Below, piece by piece: positions 17,220 through 29,426 of a stretch of 64,000 nt of DNA. A program made the translations under genes and the position numbers. The notes beneath the pieces were generated by a model that saw nothing but the letters and a program-made list of their open reading frames with translations, made no database searches and was not told the DNA's origin. Within the stretch, counting starts at the first letter, position 1, and each line of letters opens with the position of its first letter. The DNA is from Jannaschia sp. S6380 (GTDB lineage: Bacteria > Pseudomonadota > Alphaproteobacteria > Rhodobacterales > Rhodobacteraceae): assembly GCF_023015695.1 (NCBI RefSeq), contig NZ_JALKAS010000002.1, positions 392,501 through 456,500 on the forward strand, read 5' to 3'.

Positions 17220-17348
17220 ATGCCCCCCATCGAAGCGTTCTTCTTTGCCGTCTGTCTCTGGATCCTTCTCGGGATCATTCGGTTTTCGGCCTATGCCTTT
17301 TTCGAGGATCACCCCCTCGTCCGGCCGTTCCTGCGCCGCATGCGCTGA
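17220..17348 (+). CDS. Small membrane protein, 42 aa
   Basis: This short gene is preceded by a strong ribosome-binding site (AGGAAGGAG at 17205-17213) seven bases before ATG. The product starts MPPIEAFFFAVCLWILLGII, has one membrane-spanning helix (about residues 6-27) and ends in a basic tail (PFLRRMR), which predicts an N-out/C-in single-span protein. It stands alone between dnaE2 and the convergent gyrB, with 270 bp of upstream sequence that holds no other supported gene. I do not recognise the family. Support comes from the ribosome-binding site, the clean membrane helix and the positive-inside tail. Confidence 0.55.
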   Translation: MPPIEAFFFAVCLWILLGIIRFSAYAFFEDHPLVRPFLRRMR

Positions 17349-17381
17349 GGGGCGCGCCGACCGGGCGCCCCACCGACCAGC

Positions 17382-21032
<3,651 letters not shown>

Positions 21033-21040
<8 letters not shown>

Positions 21041-22151
21041 GCATCGGCATGACGACATAGATCGCGGACTGGTCGTCGCCCTCGCGCATCAATGTCGGGT
21101 CGCCGGCATTGTTGAACAGGAAGGTCGCCATCTCCAGATCCACCTGCGCGGCGATCTCCTGCAGGTATTTGGCGTTGAAGCCGATCTCCAGCTTCTCGTC
21201 GCCATAGGCCACCGCCAGTTCCTCGTTGGCCGCGCCCGCGTCGGGCGCATTGACCGAAAGCGTCAGCCGATCCTCGTCGAGCGCGAGCTTCACCGCGCGC
21301 GACCGCTCCGACGACACCGTGGCGACCCGGTCCACGGCCTTGGCGAAATCCTTGGCATCGACTTTCAATTCGCGGGTGTTTCCGGTCGGGATCACACGGG
21401 CGTAGTCGGGGAAGGTCCCGTCGATCACCTTCGACGTCAGGGTGATCTGGGGCGTGGCGAAGCGGATTTTGGTCTCGGACACGGAAACGGCGATCTTGGC
21501 ATCGTCGTCAGACAGCAGCTTGCGCACCTGGTCCACGGTCTTGCGGGGGACGATCACGCCCGGCATCTCCTCGGCGCCTTCGGGCAGGACGGCGTCCACG
21601 CGCGCGAGCCTGTGGCCGTCGGTCGCCACGGCGCGTAGGGTCCGACCGTCTTCGCCCTCGGCCACATGCATGTAGACACCGTTGAGATAGTACCGCGTCT
21701 CCTCGGTCGAGATGGCGAAGCGGGTCTTGTCGAACAGCCGCCGCAGCACCTTGGCGTCGCAGGAGAAGTTGGCCGCATAGTCCGACGAGGCCATCACCGG
21801 GAAATCCTCCTTGGCCAGCGTGGCCAGCGAGAAATGCGACCGGCCGGCCGTGACTTCCAGCCGTCCCTGGGTCTGATCCTCGGCGATCTGGACCAGCGCG
21901 CCGTCGGGCAGCTTGCGCACGATCTCGTGGAACAGCACCGCCGAGACGGTCGTGCCGCCCGGCCGCTCCACCTGGGCCACGGTCTTGTCGATCACCTCGA
22001 TATCGAGGTCAGTGGCCTTGAAGCTGACGCCTTCGCCGTCGGCCTCCATCAGGACGTTGGCGAGGATCGGAATGGTGTTCCGGCGCTCCACCACGGCCTG
22101 GGCCTGGCTTACGGCGTCGAGAAGCGCGGCGCGCTCGATGGAAAACTTCAT
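21033..22151 (-). CDS. dnaN: DNA polymerase III beta sliding clamp
   Basis: This 372-aa clamp subunit has three tandem clamp domains of about 120 residues. Familiar stretches are MKFSIERAALLDAVSQAQ at the N-terminus, TDGHRLA (about residue 175) near the binding pocket, and the C-terminal IYVVMPMRV, the conserved MPMR end of bacterial beta clamps that lines the partner-binding groove. The homodimer tethers polymerases, including ImuB/DnaE2 encoded upstream in this window. It is 46 bp downstream of dnaA and overlaps recF. Confidence 0.97.
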
Positions 22152-22197
22152 GATCTGATCCCCGGCTGTCGGACGCGCAGAATAGCGACGCGTCGCG

Positions 22198-23544
22198 TCA
22201 GCGCAACTGGCCTTCGAGACGCCGAAGCAGCAGTTGCGCGTCCTCGGCAATCTGCGGCTCGGCGGCGATCAGTTCCTCGATCTTGCGGACTGCGTAGAGG
22301 ACGGTCGTGTGGTCGCGGTTGCCGAACTTGCGGCCGATCTCAGGATAGCTGCGGGGGGTTAGTTTCTTGGCCAGCCACATCGCCATCTGACGCGGGCGCG
22401 CGACCGTGCGCGACCGGCGGGCCGAGGTCATGTCCGACATCCGCAACGCGTAATGTTCGCAGGTCGCCTTCATGATGTCGTCGATCGTCAGCTTGCGCTC
22501 GGACGCGCGGAGCAGGTCCGACAGCACGTCCTGCGCCTGCTCCATCGTGACCTCCTGCTTGACGAGGTCGGCATAGGCGAAGAGCCGCATGACCGCCCCC
22601 TCCAGCACGCGGATGGAGGTGTTGATGCGACTGGCCAGGAACTCCACCACGCCATCCGCTAGGCGGAACTCGGGATGCTGGGCGGCATAGCCGTCGACGC
22701 GGTGCTGCAGCACGCCCAGGCGCAGTTCGTAATCGGCGGGGTGCAGATCCACCACCAGGCCCGATTGCAGCCGCGAGGTGATCCGCTCCTCCAGATCCGA
22801 GATCTCGGCAGGGCTGCGATCGGCCGAGATGACGACCTGCTTGCCCTGATCCACCAGAGCATTGAACGTGTGGAAGAACTCCTCCTGGGTCGATTCCTTC
22901 CCGGCGATGAACTGCACGTCGTCCACCAGCAGGACGTCGACGGTGCGGAACAGTTGCTTGAAATCCATCGTGGCCTTTTCACGCAGCGCCTGCACGAAAC
23001 GGTACATGAATTTCTCGGCCGACAGGTACATCACCCGCTTCTCGGGATGGGCCTCCTGCATCTCCCAGGCGATGGCCTGCATCAGATGGGTCTTTCCCAA
23101 GCCGACGCGGCCATGCAGGAACAGCGGGTTGAAACTGACCGGGCCACCGGTCGCGACCCGGCGCGCGGCGGCATGGGCCATCTCGTTCGACTTGCCGACG
23201 ATGAAACTCTCGAAGGTAAAGCGGCGGTCCAGCTTGGTTTCGCGGTCGGCGCGGGTGCGCGGTGCGGCCTCGTCGGGGGTGACGGGGCGGGATGCGGGCG
23301 GTCGGCCGCCGGCGGCGCAAACCAGGCGCGCCACGCTCGTTCCGTTGCTCCCGACGTGACGCAGGATGACGTCCTGGAAGTTCTGCATCACCCACTTGCC
23401 GATGAAGTCGGTGGGCGAGGCCAGGTTCAGCGTCCCATCCTCCAGCGACCGAAAGGCCAGCGGCTCGATCCAGGTCGTGTAGTTATGTGCACCGATATCC
23501 TTCCGGATTGCACCTTTTGCGCTGTCCCACGCGTCGTTCGTCAT
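22198..23544 (-). CDS. dnaA: Chromosomal replication initiator DnaA
   Basis: This 448-aa AAA+ initiator has four parts. Domain I is at residues 1-90 (TTWIEPLAF), then a short linker with TRADRETKLDRRFTFESFIVG. The AAA+ core has Walker A LHGRVGLGKTHLMQAIAWEM (about 140-160), Walker B VLLVDDVQFI and sensor motifs. The C-terminal domain IV carries the DnaA-box-binding signature RDHTTVLYAVRKIEEL (about 415-430). I selected ATG 23544; ATG 23559 would add five residues. It is first of dnaA-dnaN-recF-gyrB. No cluster of consensus DnaA boxes (TTATCCACA) was found nearby, so the origin may lie elsewhere. Confidence 0.97.
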   Translation of the reverse strand: MTNDAWDSAKGAIRKDIGAHNYTTWIEPLAFRSLEDGTLNLASPTDFIGKWVMQNFQDVILRHVGSNGTSVARLVCAAGGRPPASRPVTPDEAAPRTRADRETKLDRRFTFESFIVGKSNEMAHAAARRVATGGPVSFNPLFLHGRVGLGKTHLMQAIAWEMQEAHPEKRVMYLSAEKFMYRFVQALREKATMDFKQLFRTVDVLLVDDVQFIAGKESTQEEFFHTFNALVDQGKQVVISADRSPAEISDLEERITSRLQSGLVVDLHPADYELRLGVLQHRVDGYAAQHPEFRLADGVVEFLASRINTSIRVLEGAVMRLFAYADLVKQEVTMEQAQDVLSDLLRASERKLTIDDIMKATCEHYALRMSDMTSARRSRTVARPRQMAMWLAKKLTPRSYPEIGRKFGNRDHTTVLYAVRKIEELIAAEPQIAEDAQLLLRRLEGQLR

Positions 23545-23578
23545 GTCGCTCGGCCCCAAACTGCTCTGCTCGTTTCTA

Positions 23579-24037
23579 TCAAGACTGGTGCCACTCCAGT
23601 CCGCGGGCCTTCCATCCGTTCAGGCCCCCCCGATGTCCGCTCGCGTCCAGATCACCCTCGAATCCCTCGGCCACGTTGATGCAGGGAACGGCACGTCCCT
23701 CCGACGCCATGGCGTCGGCTGCGGCACGCGCCGCCTGCATCGACCGTCCGCCCGAGCGGCACAGGAACAGGAAACGGGATGGCAGCCCCTCGACCTGTTC
23801 CAGCAGCGCTCGCGCGAAGCCGGGATTTCGGGACATGTCGGGCCAGGACTGCCATTCGAGACGAACGACATCCTTTCCGATGGCCGACAGGTCGGGCCCG
23901 CCCACGAATCCCCATTCGGGTCGGGTCCGGACATCGACCAGCACGGCGGCGGCGTCATTCGACAATATATTCCACGCTTCCCGAGGCCCCACCTCGGAAA
24001 CACGCGGGCCCGCGTCCGTGTTCATCGACATCCCCAT
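23579..24037 (-). CDS. Rhodanese-domain protein
   Basis: This 152-aa single rhodanese domain has the active-site loop CRSGGRSMQAA (about residues 95-105), whose Cys would carry the persulfide, and the CH2A-like VDVRTRPEWGFVGGP (about 35-49). There is no signal peptide, so it is cytoplasmic. It is probably a sulfur-transfer or redox-signalling enzyme; substrate unknown. It reads toward dnaA with 34 bp between stop and start, so they may share a transcript. Three nearby in-frame ATGs (24037, 24031, 24025) make the start uncertain. Confidence 0.82.
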   Translation of the reverse strand: MGMSMNTDAGPRVSEVGPREAWNILSNDAAAVLVDVRTRPEWGFVGGPDLSAIGKDVVRLEWQSWPDMSRNPGFARALLEQVEGLPSRFLFLCRSGGRSMQAARAAADAMASEGRAVPCINVAEGFEGDLDASGHRGGLNGWKARGLEWHQS

Positions 24038-24173
24038 CTCAGCGATCTGACTCGCTGGAAAGATGGATAGCGGGCGGCCCCTTGGGGCCACAACGACTCT
24101 TCTTTGTTGACATATACGGGGACCGCAAAGAATCTGTCACACCGGCATCAAGTGACTGATCCATCGGCAAGAA

Positions 24174-24197
24174 AAAGCCCGCCGGGCGGCGGGCTTT
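24174..24197 (-). terminator. Intrinsic terminator after rpsT
   Basis: A perfect 10-bp stem (AAAGCCCGCC / GGCGGGCTTT) with a 4-nt loop (24184-24187) is followed on the - strand by TTTTTC. It lies 58 bp past the rpsT stop, as expected for an independently terminated ribosomal protein gene. Confidence 0.88.
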
Positions 24198-24254
24198 CGA
24201 ATCTCTTGACCTGTGGCCGGATGATTTCGCAGCCGGGGCGAGAATCGCCCGGGC

Positions 24255-24521
24255 TCAGTTGCCCAGGGCTTTGACTCGGCTGGAAAGACGGGACATTTTC
24301 CGCGCCGCCGTGTTGCGGTGGAAGACCCCCTTGGTGACGCCACGCATCAGTTCGGGCTGGGCCTCCTTCAAGGCTGACGTTGCGGCATCCTGATCGCCGG
24401 ATGCGATCGCCTCCTCGACGCGGCGAAGATAGGTGCGGATGCGCGAACGGCGCGCCTTGTTTACGGCGAAGCGCCGCTCGTTCTGGCGGGCGCGTTTCTT
24501 GGCCTGGGGCGAATTTGCCAT
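24255..24521 (-). CDS. rpsT: 30S ribosomal protein S20
   Basis: This 88-aa basic helical protein starts [20 protein letters not shown] and ends [12 protein letters not shown], the typical S20 layout of three long helices binding 16S rRNA. It has its own terminator. Position near dnaA is conserved in this group of bacteria. The roughly 180-bp region upstream (24522-24701) is free of supported genes and should contain its promoter. Confidence 0.97.
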   Translation of the reverse strand: MANSPQAKKRARQNERRFAVNKARRSRIRTYLRRVEEAIASGDQDAATSALKEAQPELMRGVTKGVFHRNTAARKMSRLSSRVKALGN

Positions 24522-24701
24522 GTGATCGGTCCTCTGCGAAGGGTCTGGTCTGTTTCGGCGGTGCAAGGCCGACCCCTCCTGCGGCAAGGAAATCGCCACG
24601 GGTCCAATCCGGCCAGAGCGGGCCTCACACGCATGATGGGCGCCATTAGACCGCCCGAATGGCGGGGTCAACCGGCTTGGTGCCCCATGGGGCAGGTCGG
24701 C

Positions 24702-25478
24702 TCAGCGGTCGCGGAACTGCGGCTCGCGCTTCTCGACGAAGGCCTTCATCCCCTCGGCCCGGTCCTCGGTGTTGAAGAGGGCGTGGAACATCCGCTTCTC
24801 GAACAGCAGCCCCTGGGAGAGCGACATCTCCTGACTCTGGTTCACGGCCTCCTTGATCGCGGTGACGGTGACCATCGACTTCTCGGCGATCTTGCCGGCC
24901 GCGGCCATCGTCTCCTCCATCAACTTCTTGGCGGGCACGACGCGGCTGACCAGGCCGGACCGCTCCGCCTCCTCGGCATCCATGAAGCGGCCGGTCAGAT
25001 GCATGTCCATCGACTTGGCCTTGCCCACGGCCCGCGTCAGGCGCTGGGTTCCGCCGATGCCCGCGATGACGCCGATATTGACCTCCGGCTGGCCGAACTT
25101 GGCGGTGTCGGCGGCGATGATGAAGTCGGACATCATCGCCAGCTCGCAGCCACCGCCCAGCGCATAGCCCGCGACCGCCGCGATGATGGGTTTGCGGATC
25201 CGCAGCATCACGTCGACCTCGGGGCCGAAAAGGTCGCCCATGAAGACTTCGACAAAGCTCTTCTCCGACATCTCGCGAATGTCGGCGCCGGCGGCGAACG
25301 CCTTGTCGGACCCGGTGATGACGATGCACCGCACCTTGTCGTTGCCCTGCGCCGATGTCAGCGCCTTGGCCAGCTCGCCCAGAAGCTTGGTGTTCAGGGC
25401 GTTCATCGCGTCGGGCCGATCCAGCTTGATCAGGGCCACGTGGTTGGCGACGTCGACGTTCAGTGTCTCGTAACCCAT
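24702..25478 (-). CDS. Enoyl-CoA hydratase (crotonase family)
   Basis: This 258-aa cytoplasmic crotonase-fold enzyme hydrates 2-enoyl-CoA in beta-oxidation or related pathways. The oxyanion-hole segments are AFAAGADIREM (about residues 62-72) and GYALGGGCELAMMSD (about 104-118). The two catalytic glutamates are present, in GGCELAM and in GQPEVNIGVIAGIGGTQRL. Full activity as a hydratase is therefore expected, unlike isomerase-only relatives. I chose ATG 25478 because GGAGCGAGAG precedes it. It may serve short-chain fatty acid or phenylacetate-type degradation; the paralogue type is unresolved. Confidence 0.9.
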   Translation of the reverse strand: MGYETLNVDVANHVALIKLDRPDAMNALNTKLLGELAKALTSAQGNDKVRCIVITGSDKAFAAGADIREMSEKSFVEVFMGDLFGPEVDVMLRIRKPIIAAVAGYALGGGCELAMMSDFIIAADTAKFGQPEVNIGVIAGIGGTQRLTRAVGKAKSMDMHLTGRFMDAEEAERSGLVSRVVPAKKLMEETMAAAGKIAEKSMVTVTAIKEAVNQSQEMSLSQGLLFEKRMFHALFNTEDRAEGMKAFVEKREPQFRDR

Positions 25479-25538
25479 CTCTCGCTCCGCAAGTTGGTCG
25501 GATCTCAAGGCCTGCATGTAACGCGGACGCGTTTCAAG

Positions 25539-26387
25539 TCACCTCTGACAGGCCGGACAATGGAAGGTCGACCGCCCCGATTGCATGATCCGCCGGATCG
25601 TGCCCGCGCATCCCGGCGTGGGGCAGGGCGCCCCCTCGCGATCGTAAACGCGGAACGTGTGCTGGAAATACCCGAGTTCCCCGTCCGCGCGGCGATGGTC
25701 GCGCAGGCTGCTCCCGCCGGCCTTGATCGCCTCCAGCAGGACGTCGCGGATTATGGGTACCAAGCCGGCGACTCGGACCGCCGCGATGCGGCCCGCCGCA
25801 CGGGTCGGCGCGATGCCGGCACGGTGCAGCGCCTCGTTGACATAGATGTTGCCGAGGCCCGCCACGATCCGCTGATCGAGGAGCGCGGCCTTCACCGGTG
25901 TGCGCCGGCCCCGGAACGCGGTCGTCAGATGCGCCGCATGGAACCCGTTGCCCAACGGCTCCGGCCCCAGCTTGGCGATCAGCCAGTGATCGTCCAGCGC
26001 GTCGGTCGGGCACAGATCCATCGCGCCGAAACGCCGGGCATCGTTGAACGTCACCCGGTGTGCGGCGGTGTGCAGGACCACGTGGTCGTGCCGGGCCAGC
26101 CAGCCGGCCTCCCGGTGAAACCGCCCCGGCCGGAGGGCGTCGACCACCATGCGGCCCGACATGCCCAGATGCACGATCAGCGTCTCGCCCGTGTCCAGAT
26201 GGGCCAGCAGATATTTCGATCGCCGCCCGAGTGCGCGGATCGTCGCACCCTCCAGCCGCGCGGCCATGCGCGCGGGGAAAGGCCAGCGAAGGTCGGGACG
26301 ATTGACCTCCACCCGCACAAGGCGTGCGCCCTCCAGCGCGGGGGCCAGCCCGCGGCGGACGGTTTCGACTTCGGGAAGCTCGGGCAT
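25539..26387 (-). CDS. mutM: Formamidopyrimidine-DNA glycosylase (Fpg/MutM)
   Basis: This 282-aa base-excision repair enzyme removes oxidised purines such as 8-oxoG. The start is at [14 protein letters not shown], so the mature N-terminus is the catalytic proline followed by the glutamate. The beta-hairpin lysine is in [11 protein letters not shown] (about residue 58). A helix-two-turn-helix ([16 protein letters not shown], about 170) and a C-terminal zinc finger with CPTPGC and CPAC complete the family architecture. It is divergent from ubiE with 70 bp shared promoter space. Confidence 0.96.
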   Translation of the reverse strand: MPELPEVETVRRGLAPALEGARLVRVEVNRPDLRWPFPARMAARLEGATIRALGRRSKYLLAHLDTGETLIVHLGMSGRMVVDALRPGRFHREAGWLARHDHVVLHTAAHRVTFNDARRFGAMDLCPTDALDDHWLIAKLGPEPLGNGFHAAHLTTAFRGRRTPVKAALLDQRIVAGLGNIYVNEALHRAGIAPTRAAGRIAAVRVAGLVPIIRDVLLEAIKAGGSSLRDHRRADGELGYFQHTFRVYDREGAPCPTPGCAGTIRRIMQSGRSTFHCPACQR

Positions 26388-26457
26388 CGGCGCCTTCATT
26401 GCAGGCGGGCGCGCGCGCCCTATAAGTCAGGTCCGACAGGATGGGGGCGCGACGGGC

Positions 26458-27210
26458 ATGACGCAAGACGACCGGAAGACCACGCATTTCGGAAACCAGA
26501 CCGTCCCGGAGGAGGAGAAGGCCGGCCGCGTCCACGGGGTCTTCACCAACGTCGCGTCGAAATACGACGTGATGAACGATGCGATGTCGATGGGCATCCA
26601 CCGGGTCTGGAAGGATGCGATGCTCGATTGGCTGGCGCCGCGGGCGGGGCAGCGCCTGCTCGATGTGGCGGGCGGGACGGGCGACATCGCCTTTCGCTTC
26701 CTGTCGCGCGCGCCTGCCGCCACGGCCACCGTCTGCGACATGACCGAAAGCATGCTGGTCGCCGGTCGGGGCCGCGCCGAGGCCGGGGGCTGCGCCGACC
26801 GCCTCGACTGGGTGGTGGGCGACGCGATGGCGCTGCCCTTCGCCGATGCCTCCTTCGACGTCTACACCATCAGCTTCGGCATCCGGAACGTCACCCGCAT
26901 CGACGAGGCCCTGCGCGAGGCGTATCGCGTCCTGCGCCCGGGCGGCCGACTGATGGTGCTGGAGTTCAGCCACCTGCCCAACCCGCTGATGCAGCGGGCC
27001 TATGATCTCTACTCCTTCAACGTGATCCCGCGCATGGGGCAGGCGATCGCCGGGGATCGCGACTCCTATCAGTACCTCGTCGAGAGCATCCGCAAGTTCC
27101 CCGACCAGGACCGGTTCGCCGGCATGATCGTCGACGCGGGCTTCGGCAACGTGAAGTACCGAAACCTGAGCTTCGGGATTGCCGCGCTTCATTCGGGTTG
27201 GAAAATCTGA
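26458..27210 (+). CDS. ubiE: Ubiquinone/menaquinone C-methyltransferase UbiE
   Basis: This 250-aa SAM-dependent methyltransferase has the UbiE signature [26 protein letters not shown] (about residues 27-52), motif [16 protein letters not shown] (about 66-80) and [15 protein letters not shown] (about 139-153). It methylates the C-5 position (E. coli numbering C-2/C-5 convention varies) of the demethyl-quinol ring in ubiquinone synthesis. It is followed by ubiB with a single base between stop and the chosen GTG, so the pair forms an operon. Confidence 0.95.
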   Translation: MTQDDRKTTHFGNQTVPEEEKAGRVHGVFTNVASKYDVMNDAMSMGIHRVWKDAMLDWLAPRAGQRLLDVAGGTGDIAFRFLSRAPAATATVCDMTESMLVAGRGRAEAGGCADRLDWVVGDAMALPFADASFDVYTISFGIRNVTRIDEALREAYRVLRPGGRLMVLEFSHLPNPLMQRAYDLYSFNVIPRMGQAIAGDRDSYQYLVESIRKFPDQDRFAGMIVDAGFGNVKYRNLSFGIAALHSGWKI

Positions 27211-27211
27211 G

Positions 27212-28741
27212 GTGAGGGGCCCCCACAACATCGTCCGCCTGATCCGCACCGCCGGCACGTTCGAGCGGACCGGCGCGATGGATGTCGTCCTGGAACAACT
27301 GCGCGCGCCCCGCGAATTGCGGATCGCGGCGCGCGTGATGGGCTGGCCGTTCCGCTGGCTGGGCTTTCGAGGCGATCCGGACCTGCCGCCTGTCACCCGG
27401 GCGCTGACCGCGCTGGGACCCAGCTACATCAAGCTGGGCCAGATCCTGTCGACGCGGCCCGACTTCGTGGGAGACGACCTGGCCCTGCAGCTGCGCGTCC
27501 TTCAGGACAAGTTGCCGCCTTTCCCCACCGCGCGGGCCCGCGCCATGATCGAGGCCGACCTGGGCCTGTCCGTCGAGGCGCTCTTCGAGGAGTTCAGCGA
27601 GCCTGTGGCCGCGGCGTCCATCGCGCAGGTGCACCAGGCGCGCCTTGCGGGAAGTGGCCGGAAGGTCGCCGTCAAGGTGCTGCGCCCCGGCATCGCGCGG
27701 GCCTTCCGGCGCGACATCGACGCGTTCTATTTCGCCGCCCGGATGATCGAGGTGCTGTCCCCCTCCACCCGGCGTCTGCGGCCGATGGAGGTCATCGCCC
27801 ATTTCGATGCCACCGTGCAGCAGGAGCTGGACATGCGGACCGAATGCGCCGCCGCCGCCGAGTTCGCGGCCAACACCGCACGCGACGAAGGGTTTCGCGT
27901 GCCCAAGGTCGAGTGGGGCCTGTCGGGGCGCGCGGTCATGACCCTCGACTGGGAGGAGGGCGTGCAGATGGCGGATCTCCAGGCCATCGACGCGGCCGGG
28001 CACGACCGCGCGCAGCTCTCGGAGCGGGTGATCGCGATGTTCCTGCGCCATGCCCTGCGCGATGGCTACTTCCATGCCGATATGCATCAGGGCAACCTGA
28101 AGGTGGCGCCCAACGGCGACGTGGTCGCGCTCGATTTCGGGATAATGGGGCGGCTCGACGAGTATACGCGGCGTGTCTATGCCGAGATCCTGATGGGGTT
28201 CATCCGCAAGGATTACCGCCGCGTGGCCGAGGTGCATTTCGAGGCGGGCTACGTCCCGCCCGACCGCGACATCGACCAGTTCGCCCAGGCGCTCCGCTCG
28301 GTCGGGGAACCGATCTTCGGTATGGACGCGTCGCGGATCTCGATGGGGCGGCTCCTGGCCTATCTCTTCGAGGTGACGGAGCGATTCGGGATGGAGACGC
28401 GGACCGAGCTGATCCTGCTGCAGCGGACGATGGTCGTGGTCGAAGGGGTGGCGCGGACGCTCAATCCGCACATGAACCTCTGGACGGCCGCCGGTCCCGA
28501 GGTGGAGCGCTACATCCGCGAGAACCTCGGCCCCCGCGCCTTCGCGCGCGACCTGGCGCGGACCGCGCGCGTCCTCGCCCGTTTCGGCCCCCACCTGCCG
28601 CAGGCGGTGGAGGACGCGCTGCGCCGTCCCGAACGCGTGACCGTCCGGACGGAACGGCCGTCACCGGCGGCCGCGCCGCTGTGGTTTCTGGCCGGCATCG
28701 CCGCGACCAGCGTCGTTCTTGCGCTGGCGGGACTTTTCTAG
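27212..28741 (+). CDS. ubiB: Ubiquinone biosynthesis protein UbiB (ABC1/ADCK kinase-like)
   Basis: This 509-aa atypical protein-kinase-like ATPase is required for coenzyme Q synthesis. It has the KxGQ motif in SYIKLGQILSTRPDFVG (about residues 72-88), an Ala-rich loop PVAAASIAQVHQARL in place of a Gly-rich loop, and the catalytic FHADMHQGNL and ALDFGIMGRL (about 289-315). Two hydrophobic segments at the extreme C-terminus anchor it to the inner membrane. The start is taken as GTG giving VRGPHNIVRLIRT; an upstream in-frame start inside ubiE is possible. It ends 11 bp from the convergent flgD. Confidence 0.94.
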   Translation: MRGPHNIVRLIRTAGTFERTGAMDVVLEQLRAPRELRIAARVMGWPFRWLGFRGDPDLPPVTRALTALGPSYIKLGQILSTRPDFVGDDLALQLRVLQDKLPPFPTARARAMIEADLGLSVEALFEEFSEPVAAASIAQVHQARLAGSGRKVAVKVLRPGIARAFRRDIDAFYFAARMIEVLSPSTRRLRPMEVIAHFDATVQQELDMRTECAAAAEFAANTARDEGFRVPKVEWGLSGRAVMTLDWEEGVQMADLQAIDAAGHDRAQLSERVIAMFLRHALRDGYFHADMHQGNLKVAPNGDVVALDFGIMGRLDEYTRRVYAEILMGFIRKDYRRVAEVHFEAGYVPPDRDIDQFAQALRSVGEPIFGMDASRISMGRLLAYLFEVTERFGMETRTELILLQRTMVVVEGVARTLNPHMNLWTAAGPEVERYIRENLGPRAFARDLARTARVLARFGPHLPQAVEDALRRPERVTVRTERPSPAAAPLWFLAGIAATSVVLALAGLF

Positions 28742-28752
28742 GCCAGTCGGCG

Positions 28753-29418
28753 TCAGCCCGTCTCGGCGGCGCGGATCGATTCGAGCGATGCTAGGGCCAG
28801 CCGGACGCCGCCATCCAGGATGACCTCCGCACCGCCATCGCCCAGGACGACCTCGGTCACGGCGGCGTAGTGCGACACCGCGATCGGATCGAGCGGTTGT
28901 TCGCCAGACCAGGAGTCGACACGCAGCGTGTAGTGCCCGTCCGGGACCGTCGCCCCTTGCCCCGATGCGGGCCAGCCGAGCGTCGTGGCGTTCGGATCGA
29001 TGTCATGCCGCCCGACCTCGCGCCCGGTGTCGTCCAAGACGACCAGCTCCGCACGGTCTGCAAGTGGGGGGACCGATGTGTGGAGAACGGTGGTGCCCCC
29101 GGTATGGCCGACCGGACCGGAATGCCGGAACTCCATGCCGATATACTGCGCCGCCCCGGTCACCTGTTGCGCATCGAGGCGCGCGATCATCTGGCCGAGT
29201 AGGTCGTTGGTCTGCACGGACTGCTCCACATTCGAGAATGTCGCCAACTGGGCGGTGTACTCCGTCGAATCGGCCGGTTGCAGCGGATCCTGGTTGCGGA
29301 TCTGCGCCGTCAGCAGGGTCAGGAACATGTCGAAATCGGACGTGGCCGACGCGGCCCCGGACGACGCGGGTGGGCGGGCCGATGCCGTGGGGGCCGTCGC
29401 GGTTGATGTGATATCCAT
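28753..29418 (-). CDS. flgD: Flagellar hook-capping protein FlgD
   Basis: This 221-aa scaffold protein caps the growing hook. The N-terminal conserved region DFDMFLTLLTAQIRNQDPLQPADSTEYTAQLA (about residues 28-59, with QDPLxPxDxxEFxxQLA character) is diagnostic. A central Tudor/FnIII-like region follows (GREVGRHDIDP, GHYTLRVD). A Ser/Ala/Thr-rich leader precedes it. It lies 8 bp after fliK in the same direction, so hook assembly and hook length genes are co-transcribed. Other hook genes are not in the window. Confidence 0.9.
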   Translation of the reverse strand: MDITSTATAPTASARPPASSGAASATSDFDMFLTLLTAQIRNQDPLQPADSTEYTAQLATFSNVEQSVQTNDLLGQMIARLDAQQVTGAAQYIGMEFRHSGPVGHTGGTTVLHTSVPPLADRAELVVLDDTGREVGRHDIDPNATTLGWPASGQGATVPDGHYTLRVDSWSGEQPLDPIAVSHYAAVTEVVLGDGGAEVILDGGVRLALASLESIRAAETG

Positions 29419-29426
29419 GGATCCTC

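Noticed and set aside
16919..17278. Leftward frame of 119 codons opposite the dnaE2 3' end and the 42-aa gene
   Set aside because: It has no ribosome-binding site, basic low-complexity composition and no domain, and it conflicts with the 42-aa gene that has much better initiation signals.
17349..17372. Hairpin GGGGCGC / GCGCCCC between the 42-aa gene and gyrB as a terminator
   Set aside because: A stem exists but neither strand has a T-run after it, so intrinsic termination is not supported.
23545..24254. oriC next to dnaA
   Set aside because: No cluster of DnaA boxes or AT-rich unwinding element was visible between dnaA and rpsT, and the origin is away from dnaA in several alphaproteobacteria. 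A single near-match inside app1 is not an origin.
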